From Elusimicrobiota bacterium (GTDB taxonomy: Bacteria > Elusimicrobiota > UBA8919): a DNA stretch of 64,000 nucleotides. The stretch is taken from assembly GCA_028718185.1 (NCBI GenBank), contig JAQUMH010000007.1:1-64000 (forward strand). The letters run 5' to 3'. Position 1 is the stretch's first letter. Each line of letters begins with the position of its first letter. Shown here one piece after another: positions 7,051 to 16,069 of the stretch. The translations under genes and the position numbers were made by a program. A model generated the notes under the pieces. The model worked only from the letters and a program-made list of their open reading frames with translations, was not told where the DNA came from and made no database searches.

Positions 7051-7464
7051 ATGTTTGGGAAAAAGGAGCTTATTGGTAAAGTTGAAACTATTATATCTGA
7101 AGGCACGGAAATTAAAGGAGATGTTTCATCAGAAAAAAGTATGCGTATTGATGGACTTGTCGATGGGCATATATTAGAATCTAACGGTGTCATTATTGGT
7201 AAAACCGGAAAAATTACAGGAGATGTTAAAGCTGAATTTATTGTTATCGGAGGTGAAGTGTCAGGGAATGTTATAGCAACAGATAATTTAGAATTACTCC
7301 CAACTGCAAGGATTTATGGTGATATAAAAGCACAAACGCTTTCAGTACAGGAAGGTGCTATTTTTGAGGGAAAATGCACGATGAACGCAAAAAAAGAAGT
7401 TAATAAAGATGTTGATATTGAAAAGACCGAAAAACCAGAAAAGACTGAAAAGCATGTTAAGTAA
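7051..7464 (+). CDS. bactofilin
   Basis: Bactofilins polymerise without nucleotide into filaments that guide cell shape and wall synthesis. The predicted protein has 137 residues. A short N-terminal tail is followed by the right-handed beta-helix, with its spaced hydrophobic/glycine turns: ISEGTEIKGDVSSEKSMRI, GHILESNGVIIGKTGKI, GGEVSGNVIATDN. The tail at about 115-137 is charged and Lys/Glu-rich. The frame is open back to 6976, but that extension is encoded by the leader repeat. The ATG at 7051 has GGGGG four bases upstream and gives the conserved N-terminus. The M23 peptidase gene is just upstream. Confidence 0.92.
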   Translation: MFGKKELIGKVETIISEGTEIKGDVSSEKSMRIDGLVDGHILESNGVIIGKTGKITGDVKAEFIVIGGEVSGNVIATDNLELLPTARIYGDIKAQTLSVQEGAIFEGKCTMNAKKEVNKDVDIEKTEKPEKTEKHVK

Positions 7465-7470
7465 ACAAAT

Positions 7471-7520
7471 AAAAACTCCGCACTCTTTTAGTAATCATAC
7501 TGAGAGAATGCGGAGTTTTA
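7471..7520. terminator. bidirectional intrinsic terminator
   Basis: The near-perfect inverted repeat AAAACTCCGCA...TGCGGAGTTTTA has a T run on both outer sides. It sits between the convergent bactofilin (ending 7464) and Ig-repeat gene (ending 7541), so it can terminate both transcripts. Confidence 0.88.
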
Positions 7521-7540
7521 TTTATCTACTATCTACTAAA

Positions 7541-10396
7541 TCATTTAACTACTGCTATCTTCTTACTTGAAGTAAAATCGCCTGCTTTTATCCTAACGAT
7601 ATATACTCCACTTGCTACAATGTCATTTTCGAAATTCCTGCCATCCCACATTGACTGATATTCGCCAACAGCCATATCTTCATCTATAAGCGTTTTCACA
7701 AATTCGCCCCTCGCATTATAGATTGTAACAGTAACATGGACCATTTCACCAGATTGATTTGTTTTCCCTCCAATACTGTAATTAACTTTCATTTTCTGCC
7801 CACCCATAGTCATGGGATTTATAACAGTATCTTTAGGTCCAATAACAGCTCTTATTCCACGACCTGCTGTAGATGTTGAAATATGCACTGCTGCGTTGTC
7901 AAATGTAACAGATATCTGATTAGTCGCTGTTTGACTACTCGTATTAACTGCAACTGCTTTTATTGTATGCGAACCATTGGAGTATGCCTTCGTATCTAAT
8001 GACCATCCATATGGTACTGATGTATCTATTGATTTTAATACATTATCTACATAGAAACCGACTTGCGTTACAGCTATATCATCTGTCGCATTCGCTGTTA
8101 CATTAACACTACCGGATACCTTTGCGCCATTAGCAGGACTTGTAATAGATACCGTTGGCGAATTGCCTACTACCGGCGCAACTACGGTTATAGATACAGT
8201 TGCTAGATTACTAAATAAATCACCATCCATTGCTTTGAAAGTGAAACTATCTGTCCCTGTATATCCACTCGCTGGTGTGTAGATTAGCTTTGGCGCATTA
8301 CCTGTCAGTGTTCCATGAGCAGGTTGAGTTATAATGGCGTAGTATATTAACGAATCAGTCTCTGTATCAGTCGCAACCAAGGTTATTGTCTTAGCTGTGT
8401 CTTTAGGTGTACTAACACTTTGGTTATACGCCACAGGCGGGTTGTTCGGAGTATTTGACACATCTGGTGCATCTACTTGCCATGTTGCAGTTACTCCTGT
8501 TGCTATTGCGTTATTTATATCCTGCGCTTCAAATTTATAGGAGTAATCATTGCCTAATTCCGTTAGTTGTTTTGCATAACTATACACACGACCACTACTA
8601 TATGCATTGGTGTCAACCGCTGTCATTACAAACGGACTGCCACTTATCTGTATTCCACCTTTCTCTATATGCACTCTTGGATACCCTGTTTTAGGTGCAT
8701 CATTGTCCGCATCTGTATATTTTACTCTATACACAAATGTAGTAGTGCTTGTACCTGTCTCAGGATACAAACCACGAGCTCCTGGGTAATTAGGCTCACC
8801 TGTCCAACTTAATACGGGTGCTGTGTTAGGTGTAGGTGTAGAAATAACTACATTATTAACTGTAACAGATATCTGACTTGTCGCTGTTTGGCTACTTGTA
8901 TCTACTGCTACTGCTTTTATTGTATGACTACCATTGGAATATGCTGTTGTATTTAATGACCATGCATATGGTGCTGATGTATCTATTGATTTTAACACAC
9001 TATCTACATAGAAACCTACTTGCGTTACTGCTATATCATCTGTCGCATTAGCGGTCACACTAACACTACCGGATACCGTTGCACCATTTGCCGGATTTGT
9101 TATAGTTACTGTTGGTGGATTGTCCACTGGCGGAGGAGTCACTACATTATTAACCATAACGGATATCTGGGCAGTCGCTGTTTGACTGCTTGTATCAACC
9201 GCTACCGCTTTTATTGTATGACTGCCATTTGTATATGCTGTTGTATCTAATGACCATGCATATGGTGCTGATGTATCTATTGACTTTAATACATTGTCCA
9301 CATAAAAATCAACTTGTGTTACTGCTTTATCATCTGTAGCATTAGCGGTTACATTAACGCTACCGGATATCGTTGCACCGTTAGCTGGACTTGTTATAGA
9401 TACTGTTGGCGGATTGTCTACCGGTGGCGGAGTCACTACATTATTTATCGTAACAGATATCTGACTAGTCGCTGTTTGGCTGCTCGTATCAACTGCTACC
9501 GCTTTTATTGTATGACTGCCATTTGTATATGCTGTTGTATTTAATGAATATGCATATGGTGCTGAGGTGTCTATTGACTTTAATACATTATCTACATAGA
9601 AACCGACTTGCGTTACTGCTATATCATCTGTCGCATTAGCGGTCACACTAACACTACCGGATACCGTTGCACCGTTAGCTGGACTTGTAATAGATACTGT
9701 TGGTGGATTATCTACTGGCGATGATATAGTTGTAAAACTATAATCACCAGTCATTGTTGGATTACCTGCCATATCTACTGTTACTATCCTGTAATGATAA
9801 AGTGTCTTTTCAGTAAGACCACTTAGTGTAACACTATGTGAGTATATACCATTGACATCTGCCAGTGGCGTTGCCTTACCATAACTTGTCGTTAAACCAT
9901 ACTCTACCTTACTGTTGGCTAACTCATTTGTTGTCCATTTAATCAATGCTCCACTACTCGTTATATTTGTTGATGTTACTGCACTTACTAATGGTGGTGT
10001 GGTGTCTGCTGGTGTAGGTGTAGAAATTATCGGTGGAACCACTACATTATTTATCGTAATAGATATCTGACTAGTCGCTGTTTGGCTGCTCGTATCTACT
10101 GCAACTGCTTTTATCGTATGACTGCCATTTGTATATGCTGTCGTATTTAATGAATATGCATATGGTGCTGAGGTGTCTATTGATTTTAATACATTATCTA
10201 CATAAAAACCCACTTGCGTTACTGCTACATCATCTGTCGCATTAGCAGCAACACTAACACTACCAGATACCGTTGCACCGTTAGCTGGACTTGTTATAGA
10301 CACTGTTGGTGGATTGTCTGCTGCTGATAGAGTTCCAAATAAACAACTTAACTCTATCATTCCTACTACTAAAAACAACAAACTTCTTTTTGCCAT
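7541..10396 (-). CDS. secreted multi-Ig-repeat surface protein with FlgD-like C-terminal domain (951 aa)
   Basis: A signal peptide ends near ALSAA (residue 26). Then come an Ig-like unit (27-118), a fibronectin-III-like domain (about 130-228), three almost identical tandem Ig-like units of about 95 residues, and a domain starting VLSWTGEPNYPGARG. A Big_9/cadherin-like domain (NNPPVAYNQSVSTPKDTA), a fifth Ig-like unit and a C-terminal FlgD-like/T9SS-type domain (GVYIVRIKAG...KKIAVVK) complete it. It is probably an adhesin or other exported surface structure; no enzyme domain is seen. A GGAGG site precedes the ATG. An ECF-type promoter lies about 165 bases upstream, tying it to the sigma factor at 15483. 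It is a paralogue of the protein at 12605. Confidence 0.85.
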   Translation of the reverse strand: MAKRSLLFLVVGMIELSCLFGTLSAADNPPTVSITSPANGATVSGSVSVAANATDDVAVTQVGFYVDNVLKSIDTSAPYAYSLNTTAYTNGSHTIKAVAVDTSSQTATSQISITINNVVVPPIISTPTPADTTPPLVSAVTSTNITSSGALIKWTTNELANSKVEYGLTTSYGKATPLADVNGIYSHSVTLSGLTEKTLYHYRIVTVDMAGNPTMTGDYSFTTISSPVDNPPTVSITSPANGATVSGSVSVTANATDDIAVTQVGFYVDNVLKSIDTSAPYAYSLNTTAYTNGSHTIKAVAVDTSSQTATSQISVTINNVVTPPPVDNPPTVSITSPANGATISGSVNVTANATDDKAVTQVDFYVDNVLKSIDTSAPYAWSLDTTAYTNGSHTIKAVAVDTSSQTATAQISVMVNNVVTPPPVDNPPTVTITNPANGATVSGSVSVTANATDDIAVTQVGFYVDSVLKSIDTSAPYAWSLNTTAYSNGSHTIKAVAVDTSSQTATSQISVTVNNVVISTPTPNTAPVLSWTGEPNYPGARGLYPETGTSTTTFVYRVKYTDADNDAPKTGYPRVHIEKGGIQISGSPFVMTAVDTNAYSSGRVYSYAKQLTELGNDYSYKFEAQDINNAIATGVTATWQVDAPDVSNTPNNPPVAYNQSVSTPKDTAKTITLVATDTETDSLIYYAIITQPAHGTLTGNAPKLIYTPASGYTGTDSFTFKAMDGDLFSNLATVSITVVAPVVGNSPTVSITSPANGAKVSGSVNVTANATDDIAVTQVGFYVDNVLKSIDTSVPYGWSLDTKAYSNGSHTIKAVAVNTSSQTATNQISVTFDNAAVHISTSTAGRGIRAVIGPKDTVINPMTMGGQKMKVNYSIGGKTNQSGEMVHVTVTIYNARGEFVKTLIDEDMAVGEYQSMWDGRNFENDIVASGVYIVRIKAGDFTSSKKIAVVK
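8840..9715. repeat. three tandem near-identical Ig-unit repeats (~290 bp each)
   Basis: Three consecutive units of the large Ig gene are almost identical in DNA as well as protein. The same GGTGGATTGTC / ATATCATCTGT / ATACATTATCTACATA blocks recur every 290 bp or so. Further copies lie at about 7900-8160 and 10030-10320. Such identity invites recombination and makes copy number hard to assemble. Confidence 0.85.
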
Positions 10397-10452
10397 AAAA
10401 CCTCCGTTATTTAATATGTCCCTCAGTTATTTTATGACTGCTTATGTTAACA

Positions 10453-10548
10453 TTATTCTACTTTTGCTTTTATCGACCGATTCTTAGATTTAATACCAAT
10501 GATGCAAATTGCAATAATATTTTTACATCCTCCTAAGTCACTATACCT
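10453..10548 (-). pseudogene. remnant of a second anti-sigma factor (C-terminus)
   Basis: The minus-strand frame ending at TAA 10455-10453 reads DLGGCKNIIAICIIGIKSKN, then RSIKAKVE. It aligns without gaps to DLDKGENIIAIYVIGVKPGN, then WSINASIK, near the C-terminus of the anti-sigma factor at 14763-15449. The DNA identity is roughly 70 per cent over 80 bases by eye. No start codon or zinc-finger/membrane portion is present. It lies between the ECF-type promoter at 10559 and the large Ig gene, where an intact anti-sigma gene would be expected. Confidence 0.7.
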
Positions 10549-10822
10549 TTCTATTACGTTAGACGATTTATTAAAAAAAATGTTCCAGAGTTAAAATATT
10601 TTTCTGTTTTTATTTATGTCCAGTAGATATTATTTTTCGAAGATAATATTGGTTAGGAAAATTTAACAGCCTACAGAAGATGATTTATATCATAGAAATT
10701 TGAAAGATGAAGACAGAGCAAGCTCTGCCACTACAGTGTTGTTGTAGTTACCGACCTCGATCGGCATTAACTTATGTTGGTTAGTTATTTGCTGTTTTCG
10801 GAGAGGAACTTACAGGAGAATG
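10549..10822. other. non-coding stretch between the PorV-TPR gene and the large Ig gene
   Basis: Apart from the ECF promoter at 10559-10586, no gene is seen here. Minus-strand bases just above the promoter read N-S-G-T-F-F, like the last codons of the ECF sigma gene (K-S-G-T-F-F). This may be a trace of a lost sigma gene. A CAGAGC...GCTCTG palindrome lies near 10714-10727 and a CCGACCTCGATCGG palindrome near 10751-10764. Neither has a T run. Confidence 0.5.
10559..10586 (-). promoter_or_regulatory. ECF-type promoter, copy 3 (large Ig gene)
   Basis: Minus-strand GGAAC (10586-10582) is followed after 17 bases by GTCTAA (10564-10559), and preceded and followed by the same A/T-rich bases as copies 1 and 2. 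It is oriented toward the 951-residue Ig protein, with a leader of about 155 bases that contains the anti-sigma remnant. Confidence 0.75.
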
Positions 10823-12448
10823 TTATCTTACTTTATATAAAAATTCACTTATTTCGGGGTCTGATGGGTCTATTTTTTTTGCTTGTTTCCACATTTTTAT
10901 TGCCATGTTTTTATTATTAAGAGCATAATAAGCAGAACCTGCACGTTTTAATGCAAGCACATTATCAGGTTCTAATTCTAAGACATCTTCACATTCCATA
11001 ATTCCCCGTTCGTAATCATTATTATAGATACAATCAAGAGCTGTCTTGAGTTTTTGCTCAATAATTGTCTTTCCTTTAACTGTCGTTTCTCTTTTAGCTA
11101 TACCTGGATATTCCTGTTCCATAAATTCTGACAGTTTACCGATAGTCTGGTTTTCAGGCTCTATCTGTTGTGCATATTTAATTGCAAACACAGCAATTCT
11201 TTCATTCCCTTCTATTCTTAAATACGAATTAATACTTTTTCTAATTAAATTATGGATTTTGCCTTTTTCCGCATCACGGAAAATAATTGCAATTATTTTT
11301 CTGAGTTGTACTTTCAATTTTTGAATGTTGTTATCTGTAGGTTCTGTTTTTAGTAAATCGTCAACATTTGACAGCGCTTCTAAATACATACCTTCTAAAC
11401 ACAGGGAATTAACTTCATCAGTTAAAAGTCTTTTTCTTTCTTTTTTGGAAATAGGTGGTTGATATACAACTTTGGGAGTTTCCTCAATTTCCTCACTGAC
11501 TTTTTCTTTATCTACCTCTTTTACCTCTTCATCTTTGCTTCCAAATTGTATTAGACTAACTGAAAAAATATGAACGATTTCTAAATTTTTTCGTGACACC
11601 ATACTATAATCAATTTTAATTTTAGACCACTCAAATCCTAAACCAAAACTATAGTTTTCCAGATCATACCCTATCTTGTATCCAGCTCTTAAAGCAAGCA
11701 TATCTCCAATCCAACATTCTAAACCGACATTTTCTTTAATATCACTATCATTTGGCTTCACAATATCCATTTCAACTGTTAAATCAGTCTTCTGGGATAA
11801 GCTTAACTGATATCCAACTCCAACGCGAAAAGTGGTTGGCATAGGGTCTGATACTGCAATATATTTTATTGGTGTACCTATATTTTGCATAACCGTACCA
11901 ACACTTAACCCTTCCACAGGAGTTATATATAACCCGCCAATATCCGCACCATATGCTGTAGCATTATATTTTTCTACTAAAGTAGAAGAAAATAATTTCG
12001 CATTAACCCCTACTGAAAAATTATATAGAATTTCCTTTGCATAACCAAGGGTATAAAGATAATCCCTCTGAACACTTAACTTGGATACATTACCGCTGTC
12101 ATCTTCCCATTCAATTTTCCCGGCATCATATGTAAATACACTTCCAGCTAATACTCCCATTTTGCCAATATTTTGACCATATCCAACCAGGCCATAATTA
12201 AAACTTACTTCCGGCTCTTGAAAATACGTACATGTAAATTCTCGTTCCAAATTAGCCATTCCAGCAGGATTATAGTGAAGTCCATATAAATCATCGGATA
12301 TTGCTACATACGCTTCGCCCATTGAAGAAGCACGACCGCCAACATATTGTTTAAGGAGAGTACCACCGCTAGTACTTGTACCAGAAGAATACAATATAGT
12401 ACAGGATTGAAAAAAAAAGGTTACAACAATTAAGTCCCTCAGGAACAT
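10823..12448 (-). CDS. PorV/PorQ-like outer-membrane barrel with C-terminal TPR region
   Basis: After an N-terminal signal-like segment, residues about 30-290 carry PorV/UPF0164 family hallmarks: GGRASSMGEAYVAISDD, HYNPAGMANL, and repeated amphipathic strands ending FGLGFEWSKIKIDYSM. They predict an outer-membrane beta-barrel. A charged linker (about 300-340) leads to helical repeats that end in a clear TPR (about 470-541: NDYERGIMECEDVLELEPDN). PorV is known as a shuttle partner in type IX secretion. The two Ig proteins beside it end in T9SS/FlgD-like domains, so a shared export role is plausible but unproven. AGGAG precedes the ATG. Confidence 0.8.
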   Translation of the reverse strand: MFLRDLIVVTFFFQSCTILYSSGTSTSGGTLLKQYVGGRASSMGEAYVAISDDLYGLHYNPAGMANLEREFTCTYFQEPEVSFNYGLVGYGQNIGKMGVLAGSVFTYDAGKIEWEDDSGNVSKLSVQRDYLYTLGYAKEILYNFSVGVNAKLFSSTLVEKYNATAYGADIGGLYITPVEGLSVGTVMQNIGTPIKYIAVSDPMPTTFRVGVGYQLSLSQKTDLTVEMDIVKPNDSDIKENVGLECWIGDMLALRAGYKIGYDLENYSFGLGFEWSKIKIDYSMVSRKNLEIVHIFSVSLIQFGSKDEEVKEVDKEKVSEEIEETPKVVYQPPISKKERKRLLTDEVNSLCLEGMYLEALSNVDDLLKTEPTDNNIQKLKVQLRKIIAIIFRDAEKGKIHNLIRKSINSYLRIEGNERIAVFAIKYAQQIEPENQTIGKLSEFMEQEYPGIAKRETTVKGKTIIEQKLKTALDCIYNNDYERGIMECEDVLELEPDNVLALKRAGSAYYALNNKNMAIKMWKQAKKIDPSDPEISEFLYKVR

Positions 12449-12536
12449 TAAGTTCTCCTATTGGAGTTTATTATAGGTTTTGTATTTTATAATAATATAT
12501 TTTATTTTCATTATGAATTTTCTGTTTAAACTCACC

Positions 12537-12594
12537 CCGCACCTCTTTTATTTTGTGCCCTGAGGGACATTTTTATTAAGAAGTGCGAGGTGCT
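12537..12594 (-). terminator. possible terminator hairpin after the 712-aa Ig gene
   Basis: CGCACCTCTT (12538-12547) pairs with AAGAAGTGCG (12578-12587) with one mismatch; alternatively GCACCTC pairs with GAGGTGC. The loop is about 30 bases and there is no good T run on the minus strand. A weak terminator or a simple inverted repeat are both possible. Confidence 0.35.
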
Positions 12595-12604
12595 TTGTCC
12601 TTGA

Positions 12605-14743
12605 TTATTTGATAACTACAATTTTTTTGCTTACGCTATCTTTTCCAGCTTTCATTCTGACAACATAAACCCCGCTTGCAACAATGTCTTCTTCAAAATT
12701 TCTCCCGTTCCACATAGATTGATAGGCACCGACAGCCATGTCTTCATCTATTAGGGTTTTTACCTTTTCTCCTCTTGCATTATATATTGCCACTGTTACA
12801 TGTACAACCTCTCCAAATTGTGCTGTTTTACCTCCAACTGTAAAGTTGATTTTAGTAGATTGTCCGCTTACAGGGTTAATAACAGTATCTGTTGGTTTTA
12901 TTTCAGCAGTAATTCCTATATTTGTTGGAGTTGAATTTACGATAGTATATACATTAGAAACTGTAACTGTAATTTCGGTATTAGTGGTTTGATTGGCTGT
13001 GTCAGTTGCTATTACTTTAATTATGTGAGAACCATTTGAATATCCGGTAGTATTCCATGACCAGGAATAAGGAGTAACACTATCAGTGCTTTTGAAAACA
13101 TTGTCAATATAGAAACTGACCTGAGTTACACCGTTATCATCTGATGCACTTACAGTAACATTAACATTACCAGATACAGTTGCGCCACTAGCAGGACTGG
13201 TAATAGATACTGTTGGCAGATTGTCTGCTACCGGTGCAACTACAGTTATAGATACTGTTGCTATATTGCTGTCAACTTTACCATCATTCACCTTGAAAGT
13301 GAAACTATCTGTTCCTGTATATCCGCTAGCTGGTGTATAGGTGCATTTTGAATTTTCCTGTTCTGGTATAGTTATCATTTGTTCCAGTGTCCCATGAGCA
13401 GGTGAGGTAACAATACTGTATGACAACAAGTCACCATCTGCATCACTCGCAGTCAAGGTTATTGTCTTGGCTGTATCTTTGGTTGCACTAACACTTTGGT
13501 CACTTGCAACAGGCGGAGTGTTTACTGTGACAGTACTATTATTAACCGTAACACTGATTTGACTGCTGGTTGACTGGCTTATTGTATCATACGCCAGCAC
13601 CTTAATTGTATGTGAGGCATTTGAATATACCGTTGTATCCCAACTCCATGTATATGGGGCACTTGTATCTGTTGATTTGCATACATTATCTATGTAAAAC
13701 TCTACTCGGCTTACTCCATGGTCATCAGATGCTATTGCAGTTATATTAGCCAATCCTGCTACCGTATTGCCGTTTGTATACGTAGATATGCTTACAGTAG
13801 GCGGATTGTCCGCTACATTGTTATTAACCGTAACACTGATTTGACTGCTGGTTGACTGGCTTATTGTATCATACGCCAGCACCTTAATTGTATGCGAAAC
13901 ATTTGAATATACCGTTGTATCCCAACTCCATGTATATGGGGCACTTGTATCTGTTGATTTGCATACATTATCTATGTAAAACTCTACCCGGCTTACACCA
14001 TGGTCATCAGATGCCACTCCGGTTATATTTACCAGTCCCGCTATTGTATTGCCGTTTGTATATGTAGATATGCTTACAGTAGGTGGATTATCTGATGGTG
14101 CCGTAGATGTTGTAAAACTGTAATCACCAGTCGTTGTTGGGTTAGTTGCCATATCCGCTGTCACTATTCGATAATGATATATTGTGTTCGCAGCAAGCCC
14201 ATTTAGTGGAACATTATGGGTGAATACACCGCCGGTATCTGTCACTGACGTTTCACTGCCATAAATTGTCGTTAAGCCATATTCTACCTTACTGTTGGCT
14301 AACTCATTTGTTGTCCATGTTATTACTACTGAACTGCTGGTTACATTAATTGGTGTTACTCCACTTACTACTGGCGGTGTGATATCATTATTATTAACAG
14401 TAACACTGATTGTTGCAGTACTTGTGTTCGTAGCAGTATTTGTTGATGTTCCAAAAGTATCATAAGCTTTAACCGTAATTGTATGTGCGGCATTTGTATA
14501 TAACGTAGTATCCCAAGTCCACATATACGGAGAACCCGTATCAGTTGACTTACATACACTATCTATATAAAACAATACTTTACTTATACCATCACCATCC
14601 GATGCATTAACATTTATATCTGTACTTCCTGATACATTTGCTCCATTAGTAGGTGTAGAAATAGATACTGTTGGTGGTGAAGAAAATAAATACCCTAACC
14701 CAACTGTACCTGTTATTAACAATATTAAGATTTTTTTTAACAT
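12605..14743 (-). CDS. secreted multi-Ig-repeat surface protein with FlgD-like C-terminal domain (712 aa)
   Basis: A signal peptide (about 1-22) precedes an Ig-like unit, a fibronectin-III-like domain, two nearly identical Ig-like units (each starting DNPPTVSISTYTNGN), a Big_9-like domain, a fourth Ig-like unit and a FlgD-like C-terminal domain ending SKKIVVIK. The order parallels the 951-residue protein at 7541, so the two genes share a common origin. Many units hold a single Cys (FYIDNVCKSTDT). It starts 20 bases after the anti-sigma gene with an AGGAGG site, so it is probably in the sigma/anti-sigma operon. It is probably an exported surface protein; its ligand is unknown. Confidence 0.85.
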   Translation of the reverse strand: MLKKILILLITGTVGLGYLFSSPPTVSISTPTNGANVSGSTDINVNASDGDGISKVLFYIDSVCKSTDTGSPYMWTWDTTLYTNAAHTITVKAYDTFGTSTNTATNTSTATISVTVNNNDITPPVVSGVTPINVTSSSVVITWTTNELANSKVEYGLTTIYGSETSVTDTGGVFTHNVPLNGLAANTIYHYRIVTADMATNPTTTGDYSFTTSTAPSDNPPTVSISTYTNGNTIAGLVNITGVASDDHGVSRVEFYIDNVCKSTDTSAPYTWSWDTTVYSNVSHTIKVLAYDTISQSTSSQISVTVNNNVADNPPTVSISTYTNGNTVAGLANITAIASDDHGVSRVEFYIDNVCKSTDTSAPYTWSWDTTVYSNASHTIKVLAYDTISQSTSSQISVTVNNSTVTVNTPPVASDQSVSATKDTAKTITLTASDADGDLLSYSIVTSPAHGTLEQMITIPEQENSKCTYTPASGYTGTDSFTFKVNDGKVDSNIATVSITVVAPVADNLPTVSITSPASGATVSGNVNVTVSASDDNGVTQVSFYIDNVFKSTDSVTPYSWSWNTTGYSNGSHIIKVIATDTANQTTNTEITVTVSNVYTIVNSTPTNIGITAEIKPTDTVINPVSGQSTKINFTVGGKTAQFGEVVHVTVAIYNARGEKVKTLIDEDMAVGAYQSMWNGRNFEEDIVASGVYVVRMKAGKDSVSKKIVVIK

Positions 14744-14762
14744 AAGTCCTCCTTTCCCTAAC

Positions 14763-15449
14763 TTATATTATTGAAAATGGGACTTTTATTTTTTTTTCTA
14801 TTGAATCTTGTTTTATACTTGCATTTATTGACCAATTCCCAGGTTTAACTCCAATTACATAAATTGCTATTATATTTTCACCTTTATCCAAATCACCACA
14901 CCATTCAATTTCTTCCTGTCCTGCATTTATCTGTCCATTCTTTACAAATCTGATTCCATTTGATAATTCTACTTTTACCGTAGCTTGGTTTACTTTTGTC
15001 AGACTATTTATACGAAGCTTAAATACACTGATTTGATTAAGGTTGAGTGTAGTTATAATACCGGGTTCAATTGTTTGTTTTTTGTTTTTGTATATTTTAT
15101 ATACAGGTATTAATAGAAAAAACAATAGACAGATAGCGGCATATTTTAATTGCGGATATAATATCCTTAATGTGAAATTTGAGGTAACTTTTTGCCGGGA
15201 TTCGGTAGCAGCCTTTACGAGTTTATAGTGGAGTTCATGTGTATAACCTACAGGTAATTTTTTCACTTCAGATGTCTTTAATGTGTTTTGTATTTTTTGA
15301 AGTATTGCTAACTCTGAAGAACATTTACTGCAAACTGAGAGGTGACTTTCAGTTTTATTTCTTTCACCTGCTGAAATATGACCATTTGCAAGATAATCAT
15401 TTAAAATCTTCTTAACCTTCCTACATTTAAACCAGTTTAGTATATTCAT
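14763..15449 (-). CDS. zinc-binding anti-sigma factor, membrane-spanning
   Basis: A 228-residue protein with the ZAS signature H36-x3-C40-x2-C43 (HLSVCSKC) in the N-terminal cytoplasmic domain. One membrane helix follows at about 102-119, then an extracytoplasmic beta-rich domain. The N-terminal domain should hold the ECF sigma encoded just upstream; the outer domain would sense an envelope signal. The start has AGGAG and lies about 20 bases below its own ECF-type promoter. A decayed copy of its C-terminus is at 10453-10548. The sensed signal cannot be read from the sequence. Confidence 0.88.
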   Translation of the reverse strand: MNILNWFKCRKVKKILNDYLANGHISAGERNKTESHLSVCSKCSSELAILQKIQNTLKTSEVKKLPVGYTHELHYKLVKAATESRQKVTSNFTLRILYPQLKYAAICLLFFLLIPVYKIYKNKKQTIEPGIITTLNLNQISVFKLRINSLTKVNQATVKVELSNGIRFVKNGQINAGQEEIEWCGDLDKGENIIAIYVIGVKPGNWSINASIKQDSIEKKIKVPFSII

Positions 15450-15469
15450 CTTTTTGCTCCTTCACTATA

Positions 15470-15497
15470 TTAGACGATTTATTTAAAAAAATGTTCC
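15470..15497 (-). promoter_or_regulatory. ECF-type promoter, copy 2 (anti-sigma and Ig operon)
   Basis: Minus-strand GGAAC (15497-15493), 17 bases, then GTCTAA (15475-15470). The -35 element is encoded by the last sense codons of the sigma gene (Ser-Gly-Thr) and the -10 lies after its stop. A transcript would begin just at the AGGAG site of the anti-sigma gene. Confidence 0.8.
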
Positions 15498-16058
15498 GGA
15501 TTTCATAATCATTTTACTAAGTAATTTTCTTCCACGATTTAACCTCGATTTTATCGTACCTATAGAAGATTTACTAATTTCGGCAATCTCGTCATATGAA
15601 AATCCTTGTATATCATACATTACTACTGTAATACGATACTTCACCGGTATCTTTAATAATGTCTGTTCTACATTTTCACTAAACTGGCTTTTCTCTACTT
15701 CCTTTTCAGGACAATCTCTTTCATCTTTAACATGTAAAATAGATTCTAATGATATTGATTGAGATAAATTCTTTTTATATGAACTTTTACATTCATCTAA
15801 AAAGGTATTATGGATTATTCGCCAAACCCATGTAGAAAATCTTGATTTCTCTTCAAAATTATTTATTGAACAAAATATTTTTATTAAAACATCCTGTGAA
15901 AGGTCTCTGGCATCAGGTTCATTTCCGGTTAGATAATATGCAAAATTATATATTCTTTCCTGATGTATAGAAATAAGTTTCTCAAAAGCATTAACATCGC
16001 CACTTTTCGCTTTTTTTACAAGATTGTTTTCTTCAACGTGGTTTTGATTATTATCCAT
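15483..16058 (-). CDS. ECF (sigma-E-like) RNA polymerase sigma factor
   Basis: A 191-residue group IV sigma factor with region 2 (YLTGNEPDARDLSQDVLIKIF near 45-65, FSTWVWRIIHNTFLDECK near 82-100) and region 4 (YDIQGFSYDEIAEISKSSIGTIKSRLNRGRK near 148-178). Regions 1 and 3 are absent, as expected. The gene is preceded by one copy of its presumptive target promoter and contains another at its 3' end. It is therefore probably autoregulated and held by the adjacent ZAS anti-sigma factor. There is no Shine-Dalgarno: the -10 box ends 12 bases before the ATG, so the autoregulated transcript would be almost leaderless. Confidence 0.93.
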   Translation of the reverse strand: MDNNQNHVEENNLVKKAKSGDVNAFEKLISIHQERIYNFAYYLTGNEPDARDLSQDVLIKIFCSINNFEEKSRFSTWVWRIIHNTFLDECKSSYKKNLSQSISLESILHVKDERDCPEKEVEKSQFSENVEQTLLKIPVKYRITVVMYDIQGFSYDEIAEISKSSIGTIKSRLNRGRKLLSKMIMKSGTFF

Positions 16059-16069
16059 CTACTATATAG

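Noticed and set aside
8455-9544. Plus-strand open frames within the large Ig gene
   Set aside because: They are Cys- and Tyr-rich antisense shadows of the repeat units, repeating with the same period, and have no start context.
7900-10320. Direct repeats as a CRISPR array
   Set aside because: The repeat unit is about 290 bp, in frame, and encodes Ig domains; there are no unique spacers of 30-40 bp and no cas genes.
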